From NCBI RefSeq assembly GCF_000340965.1, contig NZ_ANAY01000011.1:222054-286053 (forward strand): a DNA stretch of 64,000 nucleotides, written 5' to 3'. The notes under the pieces were generated by a model. That model did no database searches. It worked only from the letters and a program-made list of their open reading frames with translations, and had not been told where the DNA came from. Every line of letters starts with the position of its first letter. Position 1 is the stretch's first letter. A program made the translations under genes and the position numbers. Shown piece after piece: positions 56,717-64,000 of this stretch. This stretch comes from Nocardiopsis kunsanensis DSM 44524 (GTDB lineage Bacteria > Actinomycetota > Actinomycetes > Streptosporangiales > Streptosporangiaceae).

Positions 56717-58037
56717 GCCGCACCTCCACGTGCCCGACGTATGAGTCGGTCCTCAGATTGATCACCGGCGGTTCGGCGCCGCTGTCGTCCGCCTCCTCGA
56801 CGGGCTCGTAGACACGGTCGAACTCCACGCCGGCACCGGAGGGCCCCAGCTCCCCGCCCTCCTGGACGCTCCCGAGACCGACGCGTGCGGTGAGCGCCAC
56901 CCGTGCGTGCTCGGGCAGGAGCACCTCGGTGTGCCCGTTGACGGAGATCTCCACGTCCACCGCATCACCCGGTTCCAGTTCGTGCAGCATCCGCAGGTCC
57001 ATGACCCCGCTGCCCAACGTCACCCGGTGGTCGCCCTCCTCCAGCTCGGCGACGGTGCGGGGCTCCCACCTGGCGGACCCGACCCGGGCCAGGTCGGTCA
57101 CCGACACCGTCGCAGCCAGCAGGGTCAGCAGCACCCCCAGGCACCACAGCCCGGACGTGTTGCCCCACCAGGCGCCCACGATCGCGAGGACCCCCACGAG
57201 GGCGAGCGCGCCCGCCGCGAAGAAGACCCCCGTATCGGGACCGATGAGCAACTGCGCGGTCTCCTTGCTCCAGAACACCGAGTCCCGACCGAAGAACAGC
57301 ATCGGCGCGAGGAACACGGCCGCGAGCAACGACCACCACACGGCCGACACCATCGGGAACCCCTTCGGTCCCTGCTCCGGCTCGGTGCCCTTCTCCCGGC
57401 CCCCCGCCGGCTCTTCCTTCTCCTCGAGGGGCGAGCCGTGTCCGGAACGTTCCGAGACCACCGCGAGGTCGACCGGTCCGGCCGAGGCCGACGTCCACGG
57501 CTGGGCCGGGTTGTAGTAGGAAGGTGAAGGCCCGGGTACGGGCACCGACGGCGCGGGCTCGGCCCGGCTCATCTCCCCGCGAAGCCCCAGGAAGGTCGCC
57601 CGCAGGTCCACGCCCCGGTTGCGAGCCGAGAGCAGGCCGATGATGAGCGGGGTCGCCAGGACCATCGTGCCCCAGCCGAACCCGCCGACCAGACTCATCG
57701 CCGTCGCCAACGCCAACCCCAGCGCCAGCAGCTTGAGGACCGCAGCCGGCGGGAACGCCCGGTTCAGCATCTGCTCCAGGGTCGAGGGCCCGCCCCCGGC
57801 ACCGCGCATGAGCATCCATGCCGCGATGTAGAGAAGGAGCCCCGCGGCTCCGGCGAACGCCGTCAGTACGAAGGCGGCCCGCCACACGACGGGGTCCACC
57901 CCCGTGTACGCGCCCAACCCCGAGCACACCCCCGTGAACCCATGGTCCTCGCCCTTGCGCAGCTCCGTCATGCGTCTGGTGGACGCACCCGGCGGATCCC
58001 CGCTCTCGGGCACCCCCGGCCCCGGGGTGTCAACCAT
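56709..58037 (-). CDS. PspC-domain multi-pass membrane protein
   Basis: 442 residues; ATG 58037 with GGAAAGG upstream. The N-terminal PspC domain (LRKGEDHGFTGVCSGLGAYT; YIAAWMLMRGAG) is followed by several helices (FFAAGALALVGVLAIVGAWW) and a long charged loop (about residues 170-235). The soluble C-terminus has beta-strand periodicity, VTLGSGVMDLRMLHELEPGD, VNGHTEVLLPEHARVALTAR, INLRTDSYVGHVEVRHG, like LiaF-type domains. PspC proteins report on membrane integrity. Divergent from a PspC-kinase gene, so the module is PspC/LiaF-like protein plus LiaSR-like pair. Confidence 0.85.
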   Translation of the reverse strand: MVDTPGPGVPESGDPPGASTRRMTELRKGEDHGFTGVCSGLGAYTGVDPVVWRAAFVLTAFAGAAGLLLYIAAWMLMRGAGGGPSTLEQMLNRAFPPAAVLKLLALGLALATAMSLVGGFGWGTMVLATPLIIGLLSARNRGVDLRATFLGLRGEMSRAEPAPSVPVPGPSPSYYNPAQPWTSASAGPVDLAVVSERSGHGSPLEEKEEPAGGREKGTEPEQGPKGFPMVSAVWWSLLAAVFLAPMLFFGRDSVFWSKETAQLLIGPDTGVFFAAGALALVGVLAIVGAWWGNTSGLWCLGVLLTLLAATVSVTDLARVGSARWEPRTVAELEEGDHRVTLGSGVMDLRMLHELEPGDAVDVEISVNGHTEVLLPEHARVALTARVGLGSVQEGGELGPSGAGVEFDRVYEPVEEADDSGAEPPVINLRTDSYVGHVEVRHG

Positions 58038-58274
58038 GTCGCATCCTTTCCCAGCAGCACCGTCTTCCCTCGGTGGCACCGTCTCATCGTCGCGCAGCAC
58101 CGCTCCCGCGCACATCGGGGACGACCCTGACCGTGTCCCTGACCTGCCCCACGACCCGACCAGGGCCGTGCCCCGATGACCGACGGTGCCCGAACCGTGC
58201 ATTCTTGGGTGGCAGGCCCCGGTCCGTGCGGGACGCGCCGGACCAAGGACAACGACGGAAGCGGTGATCGGGCG
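58038..58274. promoter_or_regulatory. divergent promoter region of the PspC module
   Basis: 237 nt between the PspC membrane gene and the PspC-kinase gene. An ATG at 58176 could start the kinase but the codons up to 58274 show lower third-position GC than the rest of the gene. CATTCTTGGGTGGCAG (58199-58214) is a locally AT-richer piece. Confidence 0.5.
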
Positions 58275-59477
58275 GTGGCACAAGCGCCCACGGACACCCC
58301 GCGGTACACCCGCGCGGTGCACGGCAGACTCCTGGTGGGGGTGGCCTCCGGGATGGCCCGCCACCTCATGGTGGACCCTGTCGTGGTCCGGCTGGCGTTC
58401 ATGGCCCTGTCCATCGGCGGTGTCGGTGTACCGGTCTACCTGGCCCTGTACTTCTTCGTGCCCGAGGAGGAGGCGGCGGAGGGTGAGGAAACAGGATCCG
58501 ACCACCAGCGCAAGGGCCGCGAGGTCTCCCAGCTCATCGCCTACACCGCCCTGGCCCTCGGCCTCGGGCTCCTGTTCCTGTTGTTCGGAGGCGTCTTCGA
58601 CCCGCTCCTGTGGTTCATGGTCTTCGGGGCCCTGGGCGCCGTCATCCTCTGGCAGCAGGCCAACCCCGCCCAACGCGACGAGTGGATGAGCACCGACGTC
58701 GTCCCGGTGGGGCGCAAGGCCCTCATGCGGGCCGTAACAGGTGTGCTCCTCATCGTCGTGGGCGTCATCGGCTTCCTCGTCTTCCAGGAGCAGCTCCAGA
58801 ACGCCCGTGCCGGCCTGACCTTCGCCTTCACCATCATCGCCGGGATCGGTCTGGTCGCCGCACCCTGGATCATCGGCCTGGTGCGCGAACGCGACGAGGA
58901 ACGCCGTGAACGCATCCGTAACGCCGAACGCGCCGAAATCGCCGCCCACATCCACGACTCCGTGCTGCACACCCTCACCATGATCCAGCGCCGCGCCGAG
59001 GACCCCCGTGAGGTCCAGCGCCTGGCCAGGGTCCAGGAACGGGCCCTGCGCAGCTGGCTCTACCAACGCCCCGCCGACGCCGAGACCACGGTGCGACCCG
59101 GTCTGGAACGGGTCGCCGCCGAGGTCGAGGAGGAGCACGGCGTGCCCATCGAGGTGGTGTGTGTGGGCGACTGCGACATCGACGACGGGCTGAGCGCCGT
59201 GCTCCGGGCCGCCCGCGAGGCCATGGTCAACGCCTCCAAGTACGCCGACACCGGGACCATCTCCGTCTTCGGCGAGGTCGAGGAGGAGGAAGTCCTGGTT
59301 TTCGTACGCGACCGCGGAGTCGGCTTCGATCTGGAGGAAATGCCCCAGGACCGTATGGGTGTGCGCGGCTCCATCCTCGGCCGTATGGAACGCCACGGCG
59401 GCACCGCCCGTGTGCGCACCGCTCCGGGGGAAGGCACCGAGGTCCAGCTCCGTATGCCCCGCATCCCGCAGTTCTGA
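58275..59477 (+). CDS. PspC-domain sensor histidine kinase (LiaS-like)
   Basis: 400 residues if it starts at GTG 58275, which places the PspC domain (YTRAVHGRLLVGVASGMARH) at the usual distance from the N-terminus; ATG 58176 would give 433. PspC domain, five to six helices, then a HisKA_3-type dimerisation region: ERAEIAAHIHDSVLHTLTMI carries the phospho-accepting His. HATPase: LSAVLRAAREAMVNASKYAD (N-box) and FVRDRGVGFDLEEMPQDRMG. The receiver-LuxR gene follows 67 nt later. It should sense envelope stress through PspC and the helices. Confidence 0.88.
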   Translation: MAQAPTDTPRYTRAVHGRLLVGVASGMARHLMVDPVVVRLAFMALSIGGVGVPVYLALYFFVPEEEAAEGEETGSDHQRKGREVSQLIAYTALALGLGLLFLLFGGVFDPLLWFMVFGALGAVILWQQANPAQRDEWMSTDVVPVGRKALMRAVTGVLLIVVGVIGFLVFQEQLQNARAGLTFAFTIIAGIGLVAAPWIIGLVRERDEERRERIRNAERAEIAAHIHDSVLHTLTMIQRRAEDPREVQRLARVQERALRSWLYQRPADAETTVRPGLERVAAEVEEEHGVPIEVVCVGDCDIDDGLSAVLRAAREAMVNASKYADTGTISVFGEVEEEEVLVFVRDRGVGFDLEEMPQDRMGVRGSILGRMERHGGTARVRTAPGEGTEVQLRMPRIPQF

Positions 59478-59544
59478 ACCCCGTGGCGACCGGAACCGGA
59501 CAGCTGGGACCGTGTACCGCGCCCCTGTGGGTAGGGTCCGCAGT

Positions 59545-60216
59545 GTGGACGATGACAAGACCAGCTTCAGTGAAGGCGACGCGGTACCCCGTGTCGTGAT
59601 CGTGGACGACCACCGCCTCTTCCGCAGCGGGGTACGCGGCGAACTCGGTGACGGGGTCGAGGTCGTCGGAGAGGCCGGCGACGTCGACGCAGCGGTGCAC
59701 GTCATCGGGGAGGAACAGCCCGACCTGGTGCTCCTGGACGTCCATCTGCCCGGGGGCGGCGGGGTCGAGGTGCTACGACGGGTCCTGAGCAGGTACCCGC
59801 AGATCCGTTTCCTGGCCCTGTCGGTCTCCGACGCGGCCGAGGACGTCATCGGGATCGTGCGCGGAGGAGCCCGGGGCTACGTCACCAAGACCATCTCCGG
59901 CCGCGAACTCACCGACGCGATCGTGCGGGTCGCCGACGGCGACGCGGTCTTCTCGCCCCGTCTCGCCGGGTTCGTCCTCGACGCGTTCTCGGCGACCGAC
60001 GCCCCGCCGGTCGACCCCGAACTGGACCGCCTCACCCAGCGCGAGCGCGAGGTCCTGCGCCACATCGCCCGGGGGTACGCCTACAAGGAGGTCGGCAAGG
60101 AGCTGTTCATCTCCGTCAAGACCGTGGAGACCCACGTCTCTTCGGTACTGCGCAAGCTCCAACTCTCCAACCGGCACGAACTCAGCCGGTGGGCGACCGC
60201 GCGCCGCCTGGTCTGA
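59545..60216 (+). CDS. NarL/LuxR-family response regulator (LiaR-like)
   Basis: 223 residues from a GTG at 59545. Receiver: RVVIVDDHRLFRSGVRGELG, Asp in LVLLDVHLPGGGGVEVLRRV, Lys in GARGYVTKTISGRELTDAIV (the usual KD is KT). LuxR helix-turn-helix: LTQREREVLRHIARGYAYKE and ISVKTVETHVSSVLRKLQLS. Partner of the PspC-kinase just upstream. Probable targets include its own operon and the divergent PspC gene. Confidence 0.9.
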   Translation: MDDDKTSFSEGDAVPRVVIVDDHRLFRSGVRGELGDGVEVVGEAGDVDAAVHVIGEEQPDLVLLDVHLPGGGGVEVLRRVLSRYPQIRFLALSVSDAAEDVIGIVRGGARGYVTKTISGRELTDAIVRVADGDAVFSPRLAGFVLDAFSATDAPPVDPELDRLTQREREVLRHIARGYAYKEVGKELFISVKTVETHVSSVLRKLQLSNRHELSRWATARRLV

Positions 60217-60271
60217 ACCGGCCTCCGGATAAGGGGCGGGGCCTGGACGGGGCGCACGCTCCCGCCGCGCT

Positions 60272-61201
60272 TCACCGCAGGGCGTCGAGCATCCGGCGCA
60301 GGAACTCGGCCTCGGCCACCGACGTGACGATCCGAGCCGGCCGGCGATCGTCCCGGCTTGGCTGCGGACGCCGGTCGGCCACGGTCATACCGCGTGTCAG
60401 AGTGCCGGTGGTCTCCACCCGCAGCGGCGCCTCGAAGGCCCCCGTGACCAGGTGCGGATCGACCAGAACGGCCGCGGCCAGCGGATCGTGCATCGCGCAC
60501 TGGCGCACGCCGAAGAGCTTGCTGTAGAAACCCGCGTAGAAGTCGAGGAAGGCCGAGGTGAGCCGGGCCTTCTCCCCGGGGGTTCCCGCCAGTTCCGCCA
60601 GCCACTCGGGGGAGGCGACCGTCTCCATCGTCACGTCCAGCGCGATGAGGTCCAGGTCGAACCCGGCGCCCAGGACGGTCTCGGCCGACTCCGGGTCGTT
60701 GACGATGTTGGCCTCCGCGTGCGGGCCGACGTTGCCCGGGACGCTGACCGCGCCGCCCATGACCACGAGCTTGCGCACCAGCGACGGCAGCTTCGGCTCC
60801 AGCCCCAGTGCGACCGCAAGGTTGGTGAGCGGCCCGACCGCGAGCACGTCCAGGCCCCCGGGGTTCTCCCGCGCCAACCGGACCAGGAGTTCGGGCGCCG
60901 ACTCCGCCACGGGCTTGCGTGCCGGCTCGGGCAGCTCCACGTCGCCGAGGCCGTTCGCGCCGTGCACGTGCGGGGCCAGACGCGGCTCCTGCACGAGCGG
61001 ACGCGAGGCGCCCACGGCCACCGGCACGTCGGGGCGCCCGTACAGTTCCAGCAGCCGCAGCGCGTTGTCGGCGGTGACCTCGACGGCGTTGTTGCCGAAG
61101 ACCGCGCCGATCCCCGCGATCTCCACCTCCGGCCGGGCCGCCAAGTAGGCCAGCGCGACCGCGTCGTCGATCCCAGGATCACAGTCGACGAACACACGCA
61201 T
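60272..61201 (-). CDS. inosine-uridine preferring nucleoside hydrolase
   Basis: 309 residues; ATG 61201. The Ca-binding N-terminal motif FVDCDPGIDDAVALAYLA is complete, with GIGAVFGNNAVEVTADNALR following and LAVGPLTNLAVALG, VMGGAVSVPGNVGPHAEANI (Asn and Glu ligands) and QCAMHDPLAAAVLVDPHLVT (catalytic His). It hydrolyses ribonucleosides to base and ribose for salvage. Monocistronic, divergent from pcrA. Confidence 0.92.
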   Translation of the reverse strand: MRVFVDCDPGIDDAVALAYLAARPEVEIAGIGAVFGNNAVEVTADNALRLLELYGRPDVPVAVGASRPLVQEPRLAPHVHGANGLGDVELPEPARKPVAESAPELLVRLARENPGGLDVLAVGPLTNLAVALGLEPKLPSLVRKLVVMGGAVSVPGNVGPHAEANIVNDPESAETVLGAGFDLDLIALDVTMETVASPEWLAELAGTPGEKARLTSAFLDFYAGFYSKLFGVRQCAMHDPLAAAVLVDPHLVTGAFEAPLRVETTGTLTRGMTVADRRPQPSRDDRRPARIVTSVAEAEFLRRMLDALR

Positions 61202-61372
61202 GGTGAAGGAACCCCCTGTAGAACACGTCTGTGGTCCCGCACAGGGACCCGGAACGAACCAGCCTAGAGCGGGCGCCGGAGCGGTTGTCACCGAGGTCCC
61301 GTCCTCCGCGCGCGCAACCGGCGGACGGCGCCCCGGGACCGAACGTCCCCGTGCGCCCGTAACCTGGGGGAC

Positions 61373-63691
61373 GTGTCGTCCCAAGAGCAGCTTCTCGAAG
61401 GTCTGAACGGTCCCCAGCGCGACGCCGTCACGCACAGTGGTGGTCCACTTCTGATCGTGGCCGGTGCCGGTTCGGGCAAGACCCGTGTCCTCACCCACCG
61501 CATCGCCCACCTCATGGCCGAACGCGGGGTACGGCCCGGGGAGATCCTCGCGATCACGTTCACCAACAAGGCGGCGGCCGAGATGAAGGAACGCATCCAG
61601 GCCCTCCTCGGTGCCCGCGCAGCCAACACGATGTGGACGATGACCTTCCACGCCGCGTGTGTGCGCATCCTGCGCCGAGAGGGCCACCGCCTGGGGTACC
61701 CGAGCAGTTTCACCATTTACGACTCCGCCGACTCCCAGCGGCTCATGCAGCTCGTCTGCAAGGAGCTCGACCTGGACCCCAAGCGCTACCCGCCCCGTTC
61801 CTTCTCGGCGCAGGTGTCCAACCTCAAGAACGAGCTCATCGACTACGACACCTTCGCCGGTCAGGCCCAGAACGACCAGGAGAAGAAACTCGCCGAGGCC
61901 TACCGCCTCTACCAGACCCGCCTGCACCAGGCCGGCGCCGCCGACTTCGACGACCTCATCATGGTCACCGTCAACCTGCTGCAGATGTTTCCCGACGTCG
62001 CCGAGTACTACCGGCGCCGGTTCCGTCACGTGCTCGTCGACGAGTACCAGGACACCAACCACGCCCAGTACACGCTCGTGCGCGAACTCGTCGGCACCAC
62101 CGAGGACCCCGACAGCAGCACCGTCACGCCCTCGGAACTGTGTGTCGTGGGCGACGCCGACCAGTCGATCTACGCCTTCCGCGGCGCAACGATCCGTAAC
62201 ATCCTGGAGTTCGAGCGCGACTTCCCCAGCGCGCGCACGATCCTGCTGGAGCAGAACTACCGGTCCACCCAGACGATCCTGTCGGCCGCCAACTCCGTCA
62301 TCGAACGCAACGAGGGCCGGCCCCCGAAGAATCTGTGGTCACAACAGGGCGAGGGCACCCCGCTCGTCGGATACGTGGCCGACAACGAGCACGAGGAGGC
62401 CGCCTACGTCGCCGGTGAGATCGACCGGCTCACCGACGAGGGCGTGGTCACCCCGTCCCAGGTCGCGATCTTCTACCGCACCAACGCCCAGTCCCGGGTC
62501 TTCGAGGACGTCTTCATCCGCACCGGGCTGCCTTACAAGATCGTCGGCGGCGTGCGCTTCTACGAGCGCAAGGAGATCCGCGACGTCCTGGCCTACCTGC
62601 GGGTCCTGGCCAACGCCGAGGACACCGTGAGCCTGAGGCGCATCCTCAACGTGCCCAAGCGCGGCATCGGCGCACGCGCCGAGGAAGCGGTCGAACTCTT
62701 CGCCGCCCGGGAACGCACCACTTTCGCGCAGGCCCTGCGCCGCGTCGACGAGGCGCCCGGTATCGCCAAGCGTTCGGCCAACGCCGTCCGCGACTTCGTG
62801 GCCCTGCTCGACGAACTCGCCGCGATCGTGCCCGACAGTACCCCCGCCGAGGTCGTCGAGGCCGTACTGCACAGGACCGGCTACCTGTCCGAACTCACCG
62901 GGTCCAAGGACATCCAGGACGAGACACGGGTGGAGAACCTCGAGGAGTTCGTCGACGTCGCCCGCGAGTTCGAGAACACCTTCGCCGCGCTCGTGGAGGA
63001 GGAGCCACCCGAGGACGACGGGGAGGAAACCGTCACCGACCCGGGGGAGCCCACCCTCGTGGACTTCCTCGAACGCATCGCCCTGGTCGCCGACACCGAC
63101 CAGATCCCGGAGGAGGACGACGAGGGCGGTGTGGTCACGCTGATGACCCTGCACGCCGCCAAGGGGCTGGAGTTCCCCGTCGTGTTCCTGACGGGGCTCG
63201 AGGACGGTGTCTTCCCGCACAACCGCACCCTCGGGGACAAGCAGCAGCTGGAGGAGGAACGCCGTCTGGCCTATGTGGGGCTCACCCGCGCCCAGCGGCT
63301 GCTCTACGTCAGTCGCGCCGCGGTGCGCAGCGCTTGGGGGACCCCCTCCTACAACCCGGCCTCGCGTTTCATCGACGAGATCCCTTCGCAGTACGTGGAG
63401 TGGAAGCGGGAGGGAGCCGCACTCGCCCCGCCGCCCAGCCGCGGCATCGGCGGCGGTTTCGGTTCCTCCGGCTTCGGTGGCGGACCGCGCGGCGGAGGCC
63501 GTTCGCGGGGCTCGGCGTCCCCGGCCCCGAGCCTGAGCGTGGGTGACCTCGTCAACCACGACTCCTTCGGGATGGGCCGGGTGGAGCTCGTCGAAGGCGG
63601 CGGGGACAAGACCAAGGCCCGTATCGACTTCGGGGCCGACATCGGGGAGAAGGACCTCATGGTCAAGTACGCCCCGATCCAGAAGCTCTGA
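61373..63691 (+). CDS. pcrA: ATP-dependent DNA helicase PcrA/UvrD
   Basis: 772 residues; GTG start. All superfamily 1A motifs: LNGPQRDAVTHSGGPLLIVA with Walker A AGAGSGKTRVL, LAITFTNKAAAEMKERI (Ia), VDEYQDTNHAQY (II), VGDADQSIYAFRGATI (III), LEQNYRSTQTIL (IV), VTLMTLHAAKGLEFPVVF (V) and EERRLAYVGLTRAQRLLYVS (VI). The C-terminus is Gly/Arg-rich (GGGFGSSGFGGGPRGGGRSR) and ends in a Tudor-like fold (LSVGDLVNHDSFGMGRVELV), the PcrA interaction domain. It works in repair and replication-fork clearing. Confidence 0.96.
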   Translation: MSSQEQLLEGLNGPQRDAVTHSGGPLLIVAGAGSGKTRVLTHRIAHLMAERGVRPGEILAITFTNKAAAEMKERIQALLGARAANTMWTMTFHAACVRILRREGHRLGYPSSFTIYDSADSQRLMQLVCKELDLDPKRYPPRSFSAQVSNLKNELIDYDTFAGQAQNDQEKKLAEAYRLYQTRLHQAGAADFDDLIMVTVNLLQMFPDVAEYYRRRFRHVLVDEYQDTNHAQYTLVRELVGTTEDPDSSTVTPSELCVVGDADQSIYAFRGATIRNILEFERDFPSARTILLEQNYRSTQTILSAANSVIERNEGRPPKNLWSQQGEGTPLVGYVADNEHEEAAYVAGEIDRLTDEGVVTPSQVAIFYRTNAQSRVFEDVFIRTGLPYKIVGGVRFYERKEIRDVLAYLRVLANAEDTVSLRRILNVPKRGIGARAEEAVELFAARERTTFAQALRRVDEAPGIAKRSANAVRDFVALLDELAAIVPDSTPAEVVEAVLHRTGYLSELTGSKDIQDETRVENLEEFVDVAREFENTFAALVEEEPPEDDGEETVTDPGEPTLVDFLERIALVADTDQIPEEDDEGGVVTLMTLHAAKGLEFPVVFLTGLEDGVFPHNRTLGDKQQLEEERRLAYVGLTRAQRLLYVSRAAVRSAWGTPSYNPASRFIDEIPSQYVEWKREGAALAPPPSRGIGGGFGSSGFGGGPRGGGRSRGSASPAPSLSVGDLVNHDSFGMGRVELVEGGGDKTKARIDFGADIGEKDLMVKYAPIQKL

Positions 63692-64000
63692 CCCGGGGCG
63701 GCCCGGCCCTGTACGGGTACGGCCGGCACGTCGCCGGTGGAAGAGAGCAGGGGCCGACGGGAATACCGAAGGGGAGGTCCCCGTTGCACCGGGTCCGGAC
63801 GCTTCGTCACTCGTCGGAGGGCCGGCGTTGGCGGCCCCCGGGGACCGGGAGCCGGGCGTCCGCTCCGGTGTAGCCCACGCCACGGGCGGGTTCTCCCGAA
63901 CCCGTCACGAGCACTCGGGCACGGGGGTACAGTAGAAGAAGACCGAGCGAGACGAACGCGGGGTTCCGCGGGCGTGCCGGTCCATCCTTTTCTTCCGGTT
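63692..64000. other. intergenic end of window
   Basis: 309 nt downstream of pcrA. No gene or clear terminator; GGGTACAGTAGAAGAAG (63926-63942) is AT-richer and could be a promoter for a gene beyond the window. Confidence 0.4.

Overview
The window is high-GC actinobacterial chromosome with strong G/C bias at third codon positions. The gene set is ectABC, a WhiB regulator, an RpfB-type resuscitation factor, PspC-type envelope-stress regulators, MprAB-like and DesR-like regulators, SpoIIE/STAS/HATPase partner-switching proteins and a GAF-ANTAR protein. This fits a salt-tolerant filamentous actinomycete, most like Nocardiopsis or a relative. The genus is an inference from gene content; there is no rRNA, tRNA or CRISPR array to settle it.

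Layout. 1-1442: end of an acyl-CoA/beta-oxidation operon (HSD10-type dehydrogenase, then a crotonase), closed by a roughly 300-bp decayed IS200/IS605-type element that keeps both end hairpins and the tail of tnpB. 1976-6746: acyltransferase-SGNH membrane protein, CDP-alcohol phosphatidyltransferase, small membrane protein, flavodoxin-like protein. 6823-12305 (minus): a five-gene polyamine-synthase-like/DUF350/lipoprotein/DUF2617/DUF4178 operon, and upstream of it a rhodanese with two small membrane proteins. 12498-17578: an unknown protein, a bifunctional NAD(P)HX repair enzyme, a Nudix hydrolase and a long PrsW-like protein. 18055-22615: sarcosine/dimethylglycine N-methyltransferase (probable ATT start), a BisC/TorA-type molybdoenzyme, a CitE/malyl-CoA-lyase-like protein. 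22706-27798: an MprAB-like two-component system and an HtrA-type protease, converging on about 1 kb of repeat-filled noncoding DNA.

28049-44208 is mostly signalling: a DesR-like regulator, an EamA transporter, a HATPase-GAF-SpoIIE phosphatase, a 1,472-residue hybrid kinase with tandem HAMP repeats, a response regulator, PAS-GAF, GAF-ANTAR, STAS and MEDS-HATPase proteins, a glycosyltransferase and a PP2C phosphatase. It looks like a general-stress partner-switching hub, but no sigma factor is encoded in the window.

44372-56461: CopC-like protein with a membrane neighbour, WhiB, ectABC (ectoine synthesis, no ectD), CPBP and M50 membrane proteases, SRPBCC protein, a second STAS protein, alpha-methylacyl-CoA racemase, rpfB and rsmA. 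56477-63691: a PspC membrane operon divergent from a PspC-kinase/LuxR regulator pair (LiaRS-like), a nucleoside hydrolase and the PcrA/UvrD helicase.

The theme is osmotic and envelope stress: two compatible-solute functions, several stress-signalling systems and several membrane proteases. I found no defence system, prophage or biosynthetic gene cluster. The least conventional items are the repeat family at 24.9-25.8 kb, the two TnpB-element relics whose ends sit on stop codons, the ATT start, the ectB-ectC hairpin and the polyamine-synthase-like operon with its odd Gly/Ser/Phe lipoprotein.
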